Assembly: GCA_934102255.1 (NCBI GenBank)
Contig: CAKOSN010000002.1
Location: forward strand, 41,474 to 105,473
Direction of reading: 5' to 3'
Source: an uncultured Bacilli bacterium
GTDB taxonomy: Bacteria > Bacillota_I > Bacilli_A > RF39 > UBA660
DNA length: 64,000 nucleotides
A model generated the notes under the pieces. It had not been told where the DNA came from, searched no databases, and saw nothing but the letters and a program-made list of their open reading frames with translations. The first letter of the stretch is position 1, and each line of letters starts with the position of its first letter. Shown piece after piece: positions 52,169 to 60,530 of this stretch. The position numbers were made by a program, and so were the translations under genes.

Positions 52169-53100
52169 AGGCTACCTTCTATATATTCATAAAGTATCTT
52201 AGATAAAATATCTATTGTATTTGATACTTCTAACATAGTATTATATTGTCCACCTAGTTCAATTAGAATACAATTAGTATTAAAATCTTGATTATATATA
52301 CCATTTACACCAGGGCCACTTTTTTTATAGATGCCTCTAGTAAGACTGGGATATTTGGCTTTCAAAAGATTATTAATATCAGTTGCTACTTTTAGATTAG
52401 CATTATAGTTATCATGTTCTAAACCTACTAAAAACATAACTCTAGCATAAGATTTGCCGTCAATGGTAGTAGTAGTTTTACTTTTTAAAGAAGAATCGCG
52501 ATGTAAATCAATAAAGAATTTTAAAGAATTATTATTTTGATAAGTATCTTCTAAATAAATTCTAGAAGCTTTATAAGAGTCTTTATAAACCCAATTATTT
52601 TTATTTAGAGCATCTTTTATTACTCTTTTTTCTACAATAGTATTAAGTCCTAAGTCATTTAATTTTTCTTGTAAGTAGTAGGACGCAATTTTGACATCAG
52701 GTTTAATATTATAAATATTAAAATAACTACTAGTATATTCTTCGGTATCATGAGTACTATAAATATAAATAACAGGTTTAGTACTATTTAAGACTTCTTT
52801 AGTATTAGAGTTATCAGTACTTTCAATATTATCATTATTATTATTTTCTTTTACTGAAGTATTATCAAATGTTATATTACTAAGTAAGCTAGATTTTATA
52901 TAACTACTATCTATTTGCCTATTAAAGCCTACTTTTAATAAATAATTTAAATAATCTTCGCTAGATATCATGTTTCTTACTTTATAATAAAAGTAAAGAT
53001 AGCTTAGGAAGAATCCTAATAATATAAAGATGAAGTAGACAATTTTTTTGAAGTTATTTAGTCTTTTTTTACTTTTAAATCTTTTTTTCATAATCATCAC
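52165..53100 (-). CDS. spoIIP: SpoIIP-like peptidoglycan amidase/endopeptidase
   Basis: 311 residues. In spore formers SpoIIP, with SpoIID and SpoIIM, thins the septal wall so the mother cell can engulf the forespore. A membrane anchor is at about 20-40. The catalytic domain starts near residue 108 and carries the zinc ligands His117 and Glu120 (IYSTHDTEEY) and His200 (IDLHRDS), then the conserved MFLVGLEHDNYNANLK and the end-motif ILIELGGQYNT with Glu281. So the active site is complete. Start is at a GTG (53100); the ATG at 53091 is an option. No other sporulation gene is in the window, so it may instead act in division or wall remodelling. Confidence 0.85.
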   Translation of the reverse strand: MMIMKKRFKSKKRLNNFKKIVYFIFILLGFFLSYLYFYYKVRNMISSEDYLNYLLKVGFNRQIDSSYIKSSLLSNITFDNTSVKENNNNDNIESTDNSNTKEVLNSTKPVIYIYSTHDTEEYTSSYFNIYNIKPDVKIASYYLQEKLNDLGLNTIVEKRVIKDALNKNNWVYKDSYKASRIYLEDTYQNNNSLKFFIDLHRDSSLKSKTTTTIDGKSYARVMFLVGLEHDNYNANLKVATDINNLLKAKYPSLTRGIYKKSGPGVNGIYNQDFNTNCILIELGGQYNTMLEVSNTIDILSKILYEYIEGSL

Positions 53101-53180
53101 TACTTAATTTTAGTAGGTATTAGTTAAATAATATGTCAAATTATGCCTAAAAGTTTAATTTTTTTAAATTAGATACTAAA

Positions 53181-53225
53181 AAAGATAAGGCTAGTTAACT
53201 TTGTTAGTTTGTTTACCTTATCTTT
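53181..53225 (-). terminator. Terminator of the interrupted gene
   Basis: Perfect AAAGATAAGG/CCTTATCTTT stem with a 25-base loop, 11 bases past the stop at 53237. Confidence 0.6.
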
Positions 53226-53236
53226 AATAATAAATT

Positions 53237-54328
53237 TTATTCAGTATCTGGTTTTAATTTTCTACCACTGCCAATACTTAGAGATTCTTCAATCATTTTA
53301 ATATCATCCTCACCGTATAATTTACCAAGTAAAGTCTTTTTGTAATATTCTATACTCTTTTTAGAATTATGGCCTTCATCTTGGAAAACTTCGGTATCAA
53401 TTTGTTCGATATAAGAAGTAAAATCTTTAGTATTAGGTGTAACTTTTTTAAATAAGCAATTCTTTAAATATCTAAATATAACTGTTGCCAAGAAATAGTT
53501 ATAAGAACCACTATCATCTGGTAAGACATTTAAATTAGCATCATCGGTTGGAATAAAGGTATCGTTTGGTTTAATTGCCTCTTGAATTGTTTTATTATTT
53601 TTAACAAAATCTTTAATATAGTAATATTGTTCAGGACTCGTAAACCTAAATACGATAGCATCGTTAGCAGGAATGGTTCTAAATTTAGTTTGACCTAAGA
53701 CATCATTAGGAAAGTCTTGATGAGAAAGACTAACAAATTGCATGCATTCTTTAACTACTTCGGCATACTTTTCTGGTTGAACGGATAAATAAGCTTTGCC
53801 AAAAAAGTCATGACTAGCATTTACATCAAAAATGAAGTTAGCGCCACTGGCAATACCAAAGTTATCTAGTAATGGTTAAATTTCTTTAGAATCATGAACA
53901 TATTCTAAAAATATATCCGATACTAGGTTACAAACAACAGCATTAAAAAGGTTAGTAATATCATAAAATATTTTTAAGGTTGCCTCATCATATTTATCCC
54001 CAAATTCATTCTTAACTTCTTTATAAAAGCTTGCAAAGTCATGAGTTATTGACCACAGTTTTTTGCGATGAGATAAGTGAGGTGAATTAAATACTACATT
54101 AATTAACGATAAATCGGATTTCATTTCTTGCCACATACCATTTAATTTTACATCATAAATGCCAACTAAATCATTATATAAGCTATCGACTTCGTAAGTA
54201 CTAATAACACTACTATCTCTTAACAGTGCGTTTTCTTCTTTTTCTGTTAAATCGGTACGATGCATTATTTCCTTAAACTTTTTCATGCCCTTATACCATT
54301 TATTTAATAATTCATCAATATTTTTCAT
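53237..54328 (-). pseudogene. Single gene split by an in-frame TAA, about 363 codons
   Basis: Two reading stretches in the same frame: codons 1-150 (54328-53876) and, after a TAA at 53878-53876, codons 152-363 (to 53237). Between the stop and the first Met of the second stretch (53743) the frame stays fully coding for 44 codons (PLLDNFGIASGANFIFDVNA and on) but offers no ribosome site or start, so one ancestral gene with a nonsense change is the simplest reading. The first part is helical; the second has mixed strands and an acidic middle. No family recognised. AAGGGGG precedes the ATG at 54328. Confidence 0.6.
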
Positions 54329-54527
54329 ATATCCCCCTTAAATGCTAATTATCCGCATTTGTTGCCAGCTGCTCTAACATAAAATTTATTATTTGTCAAC
54401 TTTATTCATAACAATTTAGTTAAACTACTACTCTTATCCTAAGAAATGGAAAAATAATTTCAAATGCCTTGAAAAGTCCGGAAATATTTGATAAAATCAT
54501 ATAGACATTTAAGGAAGGAGCAAGAGA

Positions 54528-54791
54528 ATGGCTAATATTAAGAGTTCTAAGAAAGCGATTAAACAAATTGCTAAAACTACTGCTAATAATCACGAATTAA
54601 AAGCAAGAGTTAAGAATACTATTAAAGCTTGTGAAAAAGCAATCGCATCAAAGAATAAAGAAGAAGCGACTTCTTTAGTTAAAGAAGTACAAACTGTAAT
54701 TGATAGAGCAGCTAGCAAAGGTCTTGTTAAAAAGAATACTGCTGCTAGACAAAAATCAAGATTAAATAATAAAGTTAAAGAAATGAACTAG
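54528..54791 (+). CDS. rpsT: 30S ribosomal protein S20
   Basis: 87 residues, Lys- and Ala-rich. ANIKSSKKAIKQIAKTTANN and KNTAARQKSRLNNKVKEM are the family's conserved first and last blocks. S20 binds 16S rRNA in the body of the small subunit. AAGGAAGGAG lies before the ATG. It is a single-gene unit with its terminator on the last codons, the usual placement for autogenously controlled rpsT. holA, which often lies near, is not here. Confidence 0.97.
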   Translation: MANIKSSKKAIKQIAKTTANNHELKARVKNTIKACEKAIASKNKEEATSLVKEVQTVIDRAASKGLVKKNTAARQKSRLNNKVKEMN

Positions 54792-54808
54792 TAAGGGTTC
54801 ATTTTTTT
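54781..54808 (+). terminator. Terminator of rpsT
   Basis: AAATGAAC/GTTCATTT stem overlapping the stop codon, then a T-run. Confidence 0.8.
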
Positions 54809-54811
54809 TGA

Positions 54812-54817
54812 TATAAT
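54812..54817 (+). promoter_or_regulatory. -10 box of the transglutaminase gene
   Basis: TATAAT directly after the rpsT terminator and about 16 bases before the likely start, so the leader is very short. No convincing -35. Confidence 0.4.
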
Positions 54818-54833
54818 CTACTAGGTGATTGAA

Positions 54834-55748
54834 TTGAAAAAACTTATATGGCCTATTATACTAGGGGCCTTACTGGTATTAGAAATTAAAAACATTGATA
54901 CAATAACCGAGTTTGTAGTTAGTAAGCTTGATAATACTAAAGAAGTAGTTATTTTAGATAATAATAAATATCATAAAGATGCTTCTTATAAATTTGTTCA
55001 AGAAACAACAGATTTTGTTCCTTATAGTTATCATGATTTACTTAATATAATATATACGGTTATTAATAATGGGTGGAATTCTTTTACTTTTTATTGTCCT
55101 AAAGAATATAGTGAGTGTTTAAGTGATATTAAAGATATTTCTACTAATGATACACTGCTTACTCAGATTAATAATTATGCTAATCCTTTTAACTCATTTT
55201 CATCGGTACAAACTTTATATGATGATACAGGTGAGATTACTTTAAAAGTTACAAAGACTTATACTGATGAGGAAATAGCCCTTTTAAATGATAAAGTTAC
55301 GACTATGCTAAATACGGTTATTACGGATAATATGACTCTTAAAGATAAGTTATTAGCAGTACATGATTATATTATTAATAATACTAAATATGATACAGAA
55401 AAGAATAATAATGGTTCTAGTAAGTATCATAGTAATACTGCGATTGGGGTATTCATGGAAGGATATGCTACTTGTAATGGGTATGCTGATGCGTATGCTC
55501 TAGCTTTAGATAAACTAGGAGTTAAAAATTATAAAGTATCTAGTAATACACATATTTGGAATGCCGTTTATTTTGATGATGAGTGGTTACATATTGACCT
55601 TACATGGGATGACCCGGTAAGTACGGACGGTAAAGATTATTTATATCATAAATATTTCTTAGTTAATAATGAAGAGATGAAAAAAGAAGATGGGGACTTA
55701 GAAGACCACATCTTCGATAAAAAAGTTTTTCAAGAATTTATGGATTAA
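54834..55748 (+). CDS. Secreted or anchored transglutaminase-like cysteine protein
   Basis: 304 residues. The TTG at 54834 is the likely start because AGGTGAT is 5 bases before it; a GTG at 54825 has no site. Residues 4-20 form a hydrophobic signal or anchor (LIWPIILGALLVLEI). The transglutaminase core has Cys in GYATCNGYADAYALAL, His in NTHIWNAV and Asp in HIDLTWDDP, a complete triad. Such proteins in Bacillota act on peptide bonds or cross-links at the surface. It is alone on its transcript, which ends at a strong hairpin. Confidence 0.88.
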   Translation: MKKLIWPIILGALLVLEIKNIDTITEFVVSKLDNTKEVVILDNNKYHKDASYKFVQETTDFVPYSYHDLLNIIYTVINNGWNSFTFYCPKEYSECLSDIKDISTNDTLLTQINNYANPFNSFSSVQTLYDDTGEITLKVTKTYTDEEIALLNDKVTTMLNTVITDNMTLKDKLLAVHDYIINNTKYDTEKNNNGSSKYHSNTAIGVFMEGYATCNGYADAYALALDKLGVKNYKVSSNTHIWNAVYFDDEWLHIDLTWDDPVSTDGKDYLYHKYFLVNNEEMKKEDGDLEDHIFDKKVFQEFMD

Positions 55749-55773
55749 TAGGTTGTAATGACCTATTTTTTTA
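55747..55773. terminator. Terminator between the transglutaminase and HA-repeat genes
   Basis: AATAGGT/ACCTATT stem with T7 on the plus strand; it overlaps the stop of the converging gene. Confidence 0.75.
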
Positions 55774-57196
55774 ATTTTTTAGCATAAAAGTTAGCAATTA
55801 TTGCTTCTAGGCTTATTTGATAATTATTTTTAATATCCGCATTTGCCATACTAAAGATAGGATTTAAATAACCATTAATTGTAATTGGCAAATTATTTTC
55901 TTTTAAATAAGCTATTTTACTAGCTAGTTCAATATATGAAATTCTTTCTAAGACTGCCCTATTTAAATTGATATCAATGGCATTTTCTAAGGCTATATTA
56001 AATACCGTATTTTCATTAATTTTAACTGGCCAAGCAACACCCATTTGGGCTAATCTTAAAGCATTAATACTCATGGGATTAGCAGAATTTCTAAAGTTAT
56101 TTAGCCACCTATATAAATCAATTTTACCGACATCATCATACGTATAACCGTCATTAGTTTTAAAGCCACCGGGAATATTTAAGTTACCATAAAAATCATA
56201 ATAAGCTTTTAAATAAGGATATACTTCCTCAAAACAAGTTTTTATTTTCCAAACCATTTTAATATCGTTTAGAAGTTTTATTTGTCTTGCATCTAATTTT
56301 TGTGTGCAAGTAGAATTGTTATTAGGATTAACATTATTTTTATATCTTTTTCTTTGGCTATTAATCCAATTACCTAATCTAATTGGATTACCACTTGCAT
56401 CTAAATAAGAGTAAGTAGCGGGAACTTTTAGATTGCCATGTTCTAAATAATATTTTTTAGCTTCATTATACATAAAATCCCAGGCATAATTATAAGTGCC
56501 ATAACTAGTTATGTTTATTTTCTTTAATAAATCAATTTGTTCGGCCGTCAATTTATCTTTTTCTAAACAATATTTTTTCTTATTTATGGCAAGCCACTTA
56601 TTAATATTAAATTTTGTTCCAGTACTTAAAGTACCTATGCAGTTACTAGGAATATTTAAACTACCATAATATTCATAACATTTTAAGACTTCTTGATATC
56701 TTAAAAGCCAATTTTGTTCGCTGGTATTATGCCAATCTATCCCTAAATTTTCTAATAAATCTATTCTATTTTGACTTAAACGCCAGTCAGTCCACTTACC
56801 TTTTCTTAAACCACAAGAATTTTTATAATTTCTTCGTTGATTATCTAACCAGCGTCCTAAATGAATCCTACGAGTACCAACTACTATTACATAGTTAGGA
56901 GGAATATTAATATCACCGTGTTGCATCTTATATTCTTTAACTAAATTATACATAAAATGCCATTCATCATCCAAAGGATACCAAGCAAGGTTTAAAGATT
57001 CTAAAGCTTTTATTGCATCTACTTGTAGTAGACCTTTACGGTAATTATTTCTTAAGCTATTAACAAAGTAACCTAGATTAATAATTTGTCCTTCTTTAGT
57101 TTTTACTTTGAATTCTAAAGGAACATTTATATTACCAAATTTTTTATAGTACATAATTAAATATTGATAATTTTCATTTTTCAAAATATTTTCCAT
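55763..57196 (-). CDS. Protein of five helicase-associated (HA) repeats
   Basis: 477 residues. Five repeats of about 70-85 residues follow the HA pattern (PF03457-like): W.......YY..HGNL..P, then a short strand, LG.WL..QR..Y, and L...Q..LL..I...W. Good examples are KKYYLEHGNLKVPATY with LGNWINSQRKRYK, and VKEYKMQHGDINIPPNY with LGRWLDNQRRNYK. HA domains are normally attached to superfamily-2 helicases; here there is no helicase domain at all. The last ~45 residues (LNPIFSMANADIKNNYQISL) recur in the next protein. AGGTGATAAC precedes the ATG, four bases after the larger partner gene, so it is an operon. A role in nucleic-acid binding is inference. Confidence 0.85.
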   Translation of the reverse strand: MENILKNENYQYLIMYYKKFGNINVPLEFKVKTKEGQIINLGYFVNSLRNNYRKGLLQVDAIKALESLNLAWYPLDDEWHFMYNLVKEYKMQHGDINIPPNYVIVVGTRRIHLGRWLDNQRRNYKNSCGLRKGKWTDWRLSQNRIDLLENLGIDWHNTSEQNWLLRYQEVLKCYEYYGSLNIPSNCIGTLSTGTKFNINKWLAINKKKYCLEKDKLTAEQIDLLKKINITSYGTYNYAWDFMYNEAKKYYLEHGNLKVPATYSYLDASGNPIRLGNWINSQRKRYKNNVNPNNNSTCTQKLDARQIKLLNDIKMVWKIKTCFEEVYPYLKAYYDFYGNLNIPGGFKTNDGYTYDDVGKIDLYRWLNNFRNSANPMSINALRLAQMGVAWPVKINENTVFNIALENAIDINLNRAVLERISYIELASKIAYLKENNLPITINGYLNPIFSMANADIKNNYQISLEAIIANFYAKKLKK

Positions 57197-57200
57197 GTTA

Positions 57201-60200
57201 TCACCTAACTAATTCTAATTTACTTTGATGTTCCTTAATTAATTCTTCTAAAGAAACATTATATTTTTCTTGTAAGTCTTTACTACTCATTGTAAATATA
57301 GGATTTAAATTTTTATCATCATTAAAAGGCATATTATATTCAATGCATAATTGAATTTTAGCATTTACTTCTAAACTAGAATAACGTTTTATTACATCGG
57401 CCATTTGAGAACCTTTGATATGATAAAATTCAAATAATTTTATAATATCTAGACGGTTAGAGCTCATGTTCCAAATCATACCAATATTATTTAAAAGTTC
57501 AATTTGTAAAGGTAATAATTCCCCTTTTTCATAACATCTAGTTTGATATTTTAACCAGGTACCTAAGCCAACGGAATTACCATTACTATTAATAAATTTA
57601 TAAGAGCCGGTTATACGTAAGTTTCCATTTTTTAAGTAATATTCTTTAGCATAGTTATACATACGAAGCCAGTCCATACTAAGCTTAGTCCAGTCAATAT
57701 GAATACTTTCTAAGGCCTCAATCTGGTCTTTAGTTAATTTTTGTTGCCAATAGTTATCTCTTTGTTGTTTTAACCAATCATAAAGATTAAATGGTCCCAT
57801 TTTACAATCTAACATGTAGTCATTTTCAACGTTTAGATTACCATGACTTTGAAAATAGGCTTTGGCAGCGGCAAATCTTTCTTCCCAAATCAATCGGTAA
57901 ACACTCCAAACCATTTTAATCTTCTCTAACAGTTCTATTTTTTCTGGAGATAATTGACCACTTTGATAACTGATGCGTTGATTTTTTATCCAGGTGCCTA
58001 AATTACAAGGCGTATTATCTTCTAAAGTAACTTTATAATCGCTAGGTATTAATAAGTTGCAATTAGTTTCATAATATTTAACAGCTTCTTTATAAGATAA
58101 TTTCCACCTATCATGACTTGAGGTAGCTTTATTCCATTCTATTCCTAAATTTTCTAGCAATTTAATTTGCTCAGCACTTAGTAAATAACTGCCATTTTTG
58201 TAACGTGTTTTTTGGGCATTTAACCAACCACTTAGGTCTACTGACTCACCATAGTAACCAGTTATACACTGCATTTTATTTAGCTTTAACTCACCATGGA
58301 TATCATAATATTTTTTGGCTAGCCAGTAATTGTACCACCAGATATCAAGGCGAAGTAATTCTTTTTTTGTTTGTGGAAGGATATCAAAAACAGTGTTATA
58401 TTTTATAGCTTCTAACCATTTTTCTTTAATTCTTTCACCTTTAGATTTTTGATATTCAGCATCCATAGAAAACTTAATTTTCTTTAATGCTTCAAGTTGT
58501 AATCTTGATAAACTAGAATTTTCGATTTGCTTTTTTAAACGGTAAACCCAAGTTCCAAGATTAATTGTTTCTTTATAATAGCCGGTTACTGTCATATTAC
58601 TTGAAATGTCAATATTACCATGTTTTTGATAATAGTTAAAGATGAAACTATAGTTGTACCACCAAATATCTTGACTAGACATACTAGATTTAACAAATGG
58701 TAAGATATCTATAATACTATTACTTTCGATAGCTTGAAACCACTTTTCTGAAATATTAATATTACTTTTAACTTTATTATTAACTAAATCAATCGTTTTT
58801 AAAGCTTTTAATTGATATTCATTTAAAGAACCACCATACATTTTTCTTTTTTGCTGATAAAACCAAGTACCAATGTTAAAAACTTCACCATAATGACCAA
58901 TAATTATTTTACTATCAGTTAAAACGATATTTTTATTTGCATCTAAGAACTTTTTAGTTAAATAAAAGTTATACCACCAAACCTCAAGGAATTCTAAAGA
59001 TTCTTTTTTAGAAGGCAAAATATCAGTAACAGTATTATTTTCAATGGCACTCTGCCATTTGTTTGCTAGTTCTTGCATTAATTTTTTAGTATTATCATCA
59101 CCATATTCACGCTTAATATTTACATAATTAGGCCAGTCTTTAGTAATGCTTTCTAAAGCAGAAATTTTAAGTTGAGATAATTTACTTTCTTGATAATATT
59201 TTTTTTGAATAGAATACCAGCTTTCAATATCTACTTCTTCTCCATAATAGCCAGTTACTTTTTGGCGATAATACATTGTTAAATTATGGTGTTCTTGATA
59301 ATAGTCTTTAACTAGTGAGAAGTTATACCACCATTTTTCATAGTTATTTAAACTTTCTTTTTCTTTAGTTAAAACACTTCTAATATCATTATTTTTAATA
59401 GCCTCTGACCAGATATCATTAACACTATCTTTATTTTCTTTAGAATTAACATTCCAAACAAAACCTAAGGCACTTAACTTTTCAATTTGAATTCTATCTA
59501 ATGTTTGTTTACGATATTTACCTCTTTGCGTAATTAACCAATTATTTAAATTAATTTTCTCACCATAGAATCCTGTTACTATCATATTTTTTCTTGTTAC
59601 AACATTTTCATGTTCCTTATAATAACGGCATAGAAAATAATATTTATACCACCACATATCATAAATAGATAATTCTTCTAGCAAATTTGGTAAAATGCTT
59701 CTTACATCATTATTTTCGATAGCTTTTTCCCATTTAGCATAAGTCTTTTTAATCATTTCTTGTTTACTAATTGGTAATTTAACACCTGATTTTAATAATA
59801 ATTCTTCTTGTCTAGGAGGTAAGGTTTCATTTTTCTTACGATATCTTTGACTATTAACCCAGCCAAATAAAGAAACATCTTCGCCATAAAAGCCAATTAT
59901 TTTCTCATCAAATTTAATTCTGACATTACCATGTTCTTGATAATATTTTTTTAATACTAAATAATTATAAGGCCATATTTCATAACGATTTAAGTGTTCT
60001 TTTTTAGTTGGTAAAAGCATTAAGACATTATCCGTATCAATTAGATTTAACCAGCCGGTTATTAGTAAGGTTTCATTAGTCTTTTTAGTAACGGGGTTTA
60101 AAACGTTTATATCTTTTAAAGCTTGAGATTGTTCTAAGGCTAGATTATGATGCTGGTATCTAATATTTTGAAATGCTAACCACCAACTTAAATTAACCTC

Positions 60201-60389
60201 CTCACCATAAAAGCCTGTTACTATAACGGGTTTTTGGTCTTTAATTTGCAAAGCTTTATAATTATTTTTAATTAAAATAAAGTGATACCACCACAAACCC
60301 TCAGGTATTAATTTATCTTTATGGTCTGGTAAACTAGTTTGTAAAAAAGTGGTTACATCAAAAGCCTTTTTATCACTACTACTATTCAT
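57201..60389 (-). CDS. Protein of ten helicase-associated (HA) repeats
   Basis: 1062 residues. I count ten repeats of about 70-110 residues. The first seven begin (I/W)WWYN(F/Y)...YY..H.N and carry the core TG(F/Y)YGE...L..W...Q, for example VTGFYGEEVNLSWWLAFQ and ITGYYGESVDLSGWLNAQK. They are separated by linkers of the form W..AI..N....DILP. The last three are closer to the classic HA form (KEYYLKNGNLRITGSYKF, LGTWLKYQTRCY). The tail (LNPIFTMSSKDLQEKYNVSL) matches the 477-aa protein. No helicase, nuclease or membrane part. AAAGGGGGAG stands before the ATG. It is the first gene of a two-gene operon. Function unknown. Confidence 0.85.
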   Translation of the reverse strand: MNSSSDKKAFDVTTFLQTSLPDHKDKLIPEGLWWYHFILIKNNYKALQIKDQKPVIVTGFYGEEVNLSWWLAFQNIRYQHHNLALEQSQALKDINVLNPVTKKTNETLLITGWLNLIDTDNVLMLLPTKKEHLNRYEIWPYNYLVLKKYYQEHGNVRIKFDEKIIGFYGEDVSLFGWVNSQRYRKKNETLPPRQEELLLKSGVKLPISKQEMIKKTYAKWEKAIENNDVRSILPNLLEELSIYDMWWYKYYFLCRYYKEHENVVTRKNMIVTGFYGEKINLNNWLITQRGKYRKQTLDRIQIEKLSALGFVWNVNSKENKDSVNDIWSEAIKNNDIRSVLTKEKESLNNYEKWWYNFSLVKDYYQEHHNLTMYYRQKVTGYYGEEVDIESWYSIQKKYYQESKLSQLKISALESITKDWPNYVNIKREYGDDNTKKLMQELANKWQSAIENNTVTDILPSKKESLEFLEVWWYNFYLTKKFLDANKNIVLTDSKIIIGHYGEVFNIGTWFYQQKRKMYGGSLNEYQLKALKTIDLVNNKVKSNINISEKWFQAIESNSIIDILPFVKSSMSSQDIWWYNYSFIFNYYQKHGNIDISSNMTVTGYYKETINLGTWVYRLKKQIENSSLSRLQLEALKKIKFSMDAEYQKSKGERIKEKWLEAIKYNTVFDILPQTKKELLRLDIWWYNYWLAKKYYDIHGELKLNKMQCITGYYGESVDLSGWLNAQKTRYKNGSYLLSAEQIKLLENLGIEWNKATSSHDRWKLSYKEAVKYYETNCNLLIPSDYKVTLEDNTPCNLGTWIKNQRISYQSGQLSPEKIELLEKIKMVWSVYRLIWEERFAAAKAYFQSHGNLNVENDYMLDCKMGPFNLYDWLKQQRDNYWQQKLTKDQIEALESIHIDWTKLSMDWLRMYNYAKEYYLKNGNLRITGSYKFINSNGNSVGLGTWLKYQTRCYEKGELLPLQIELLNNIGMIWNMSSNRLDIIKLFEFYHIKGSQMADVIKRYSSLEVNAKIQLCIEYNMPFNDDKNLNPIFTMSSKDLQEKYNVSLEELIKEHQSKLELVR

Positions 60390-60472
60390 CTTAAAAACTC
60401 CCCCTTTAAATGTAGAAATATACTACCACTTTTATTTACAAAATGCAAATATTTTTTATAAGAAAAAGAAAA

Positions 60473-60523
60473 AAAGATAATAACTAGGATTACTATTTTT
60501 CAGTAACTAATTATCATCTTTTT
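60473..60523 (-). terminator. Terminator of ileS
   Basis: AAAGAT/ATCTTT outer stem with an inner AATAACTAG/CTAATTAT pairing, then T4 and more Ts on the minus strand. Confidence 0.6.
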
Positions 60524-60530
60524 AAAATAA

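Noticed and set aside
55763..60389. Phage tail fibre or prophage region
   Set aside because: The repeats fit the HA pattern, and no capsid, terminase, holin or integrase gene is nearby.
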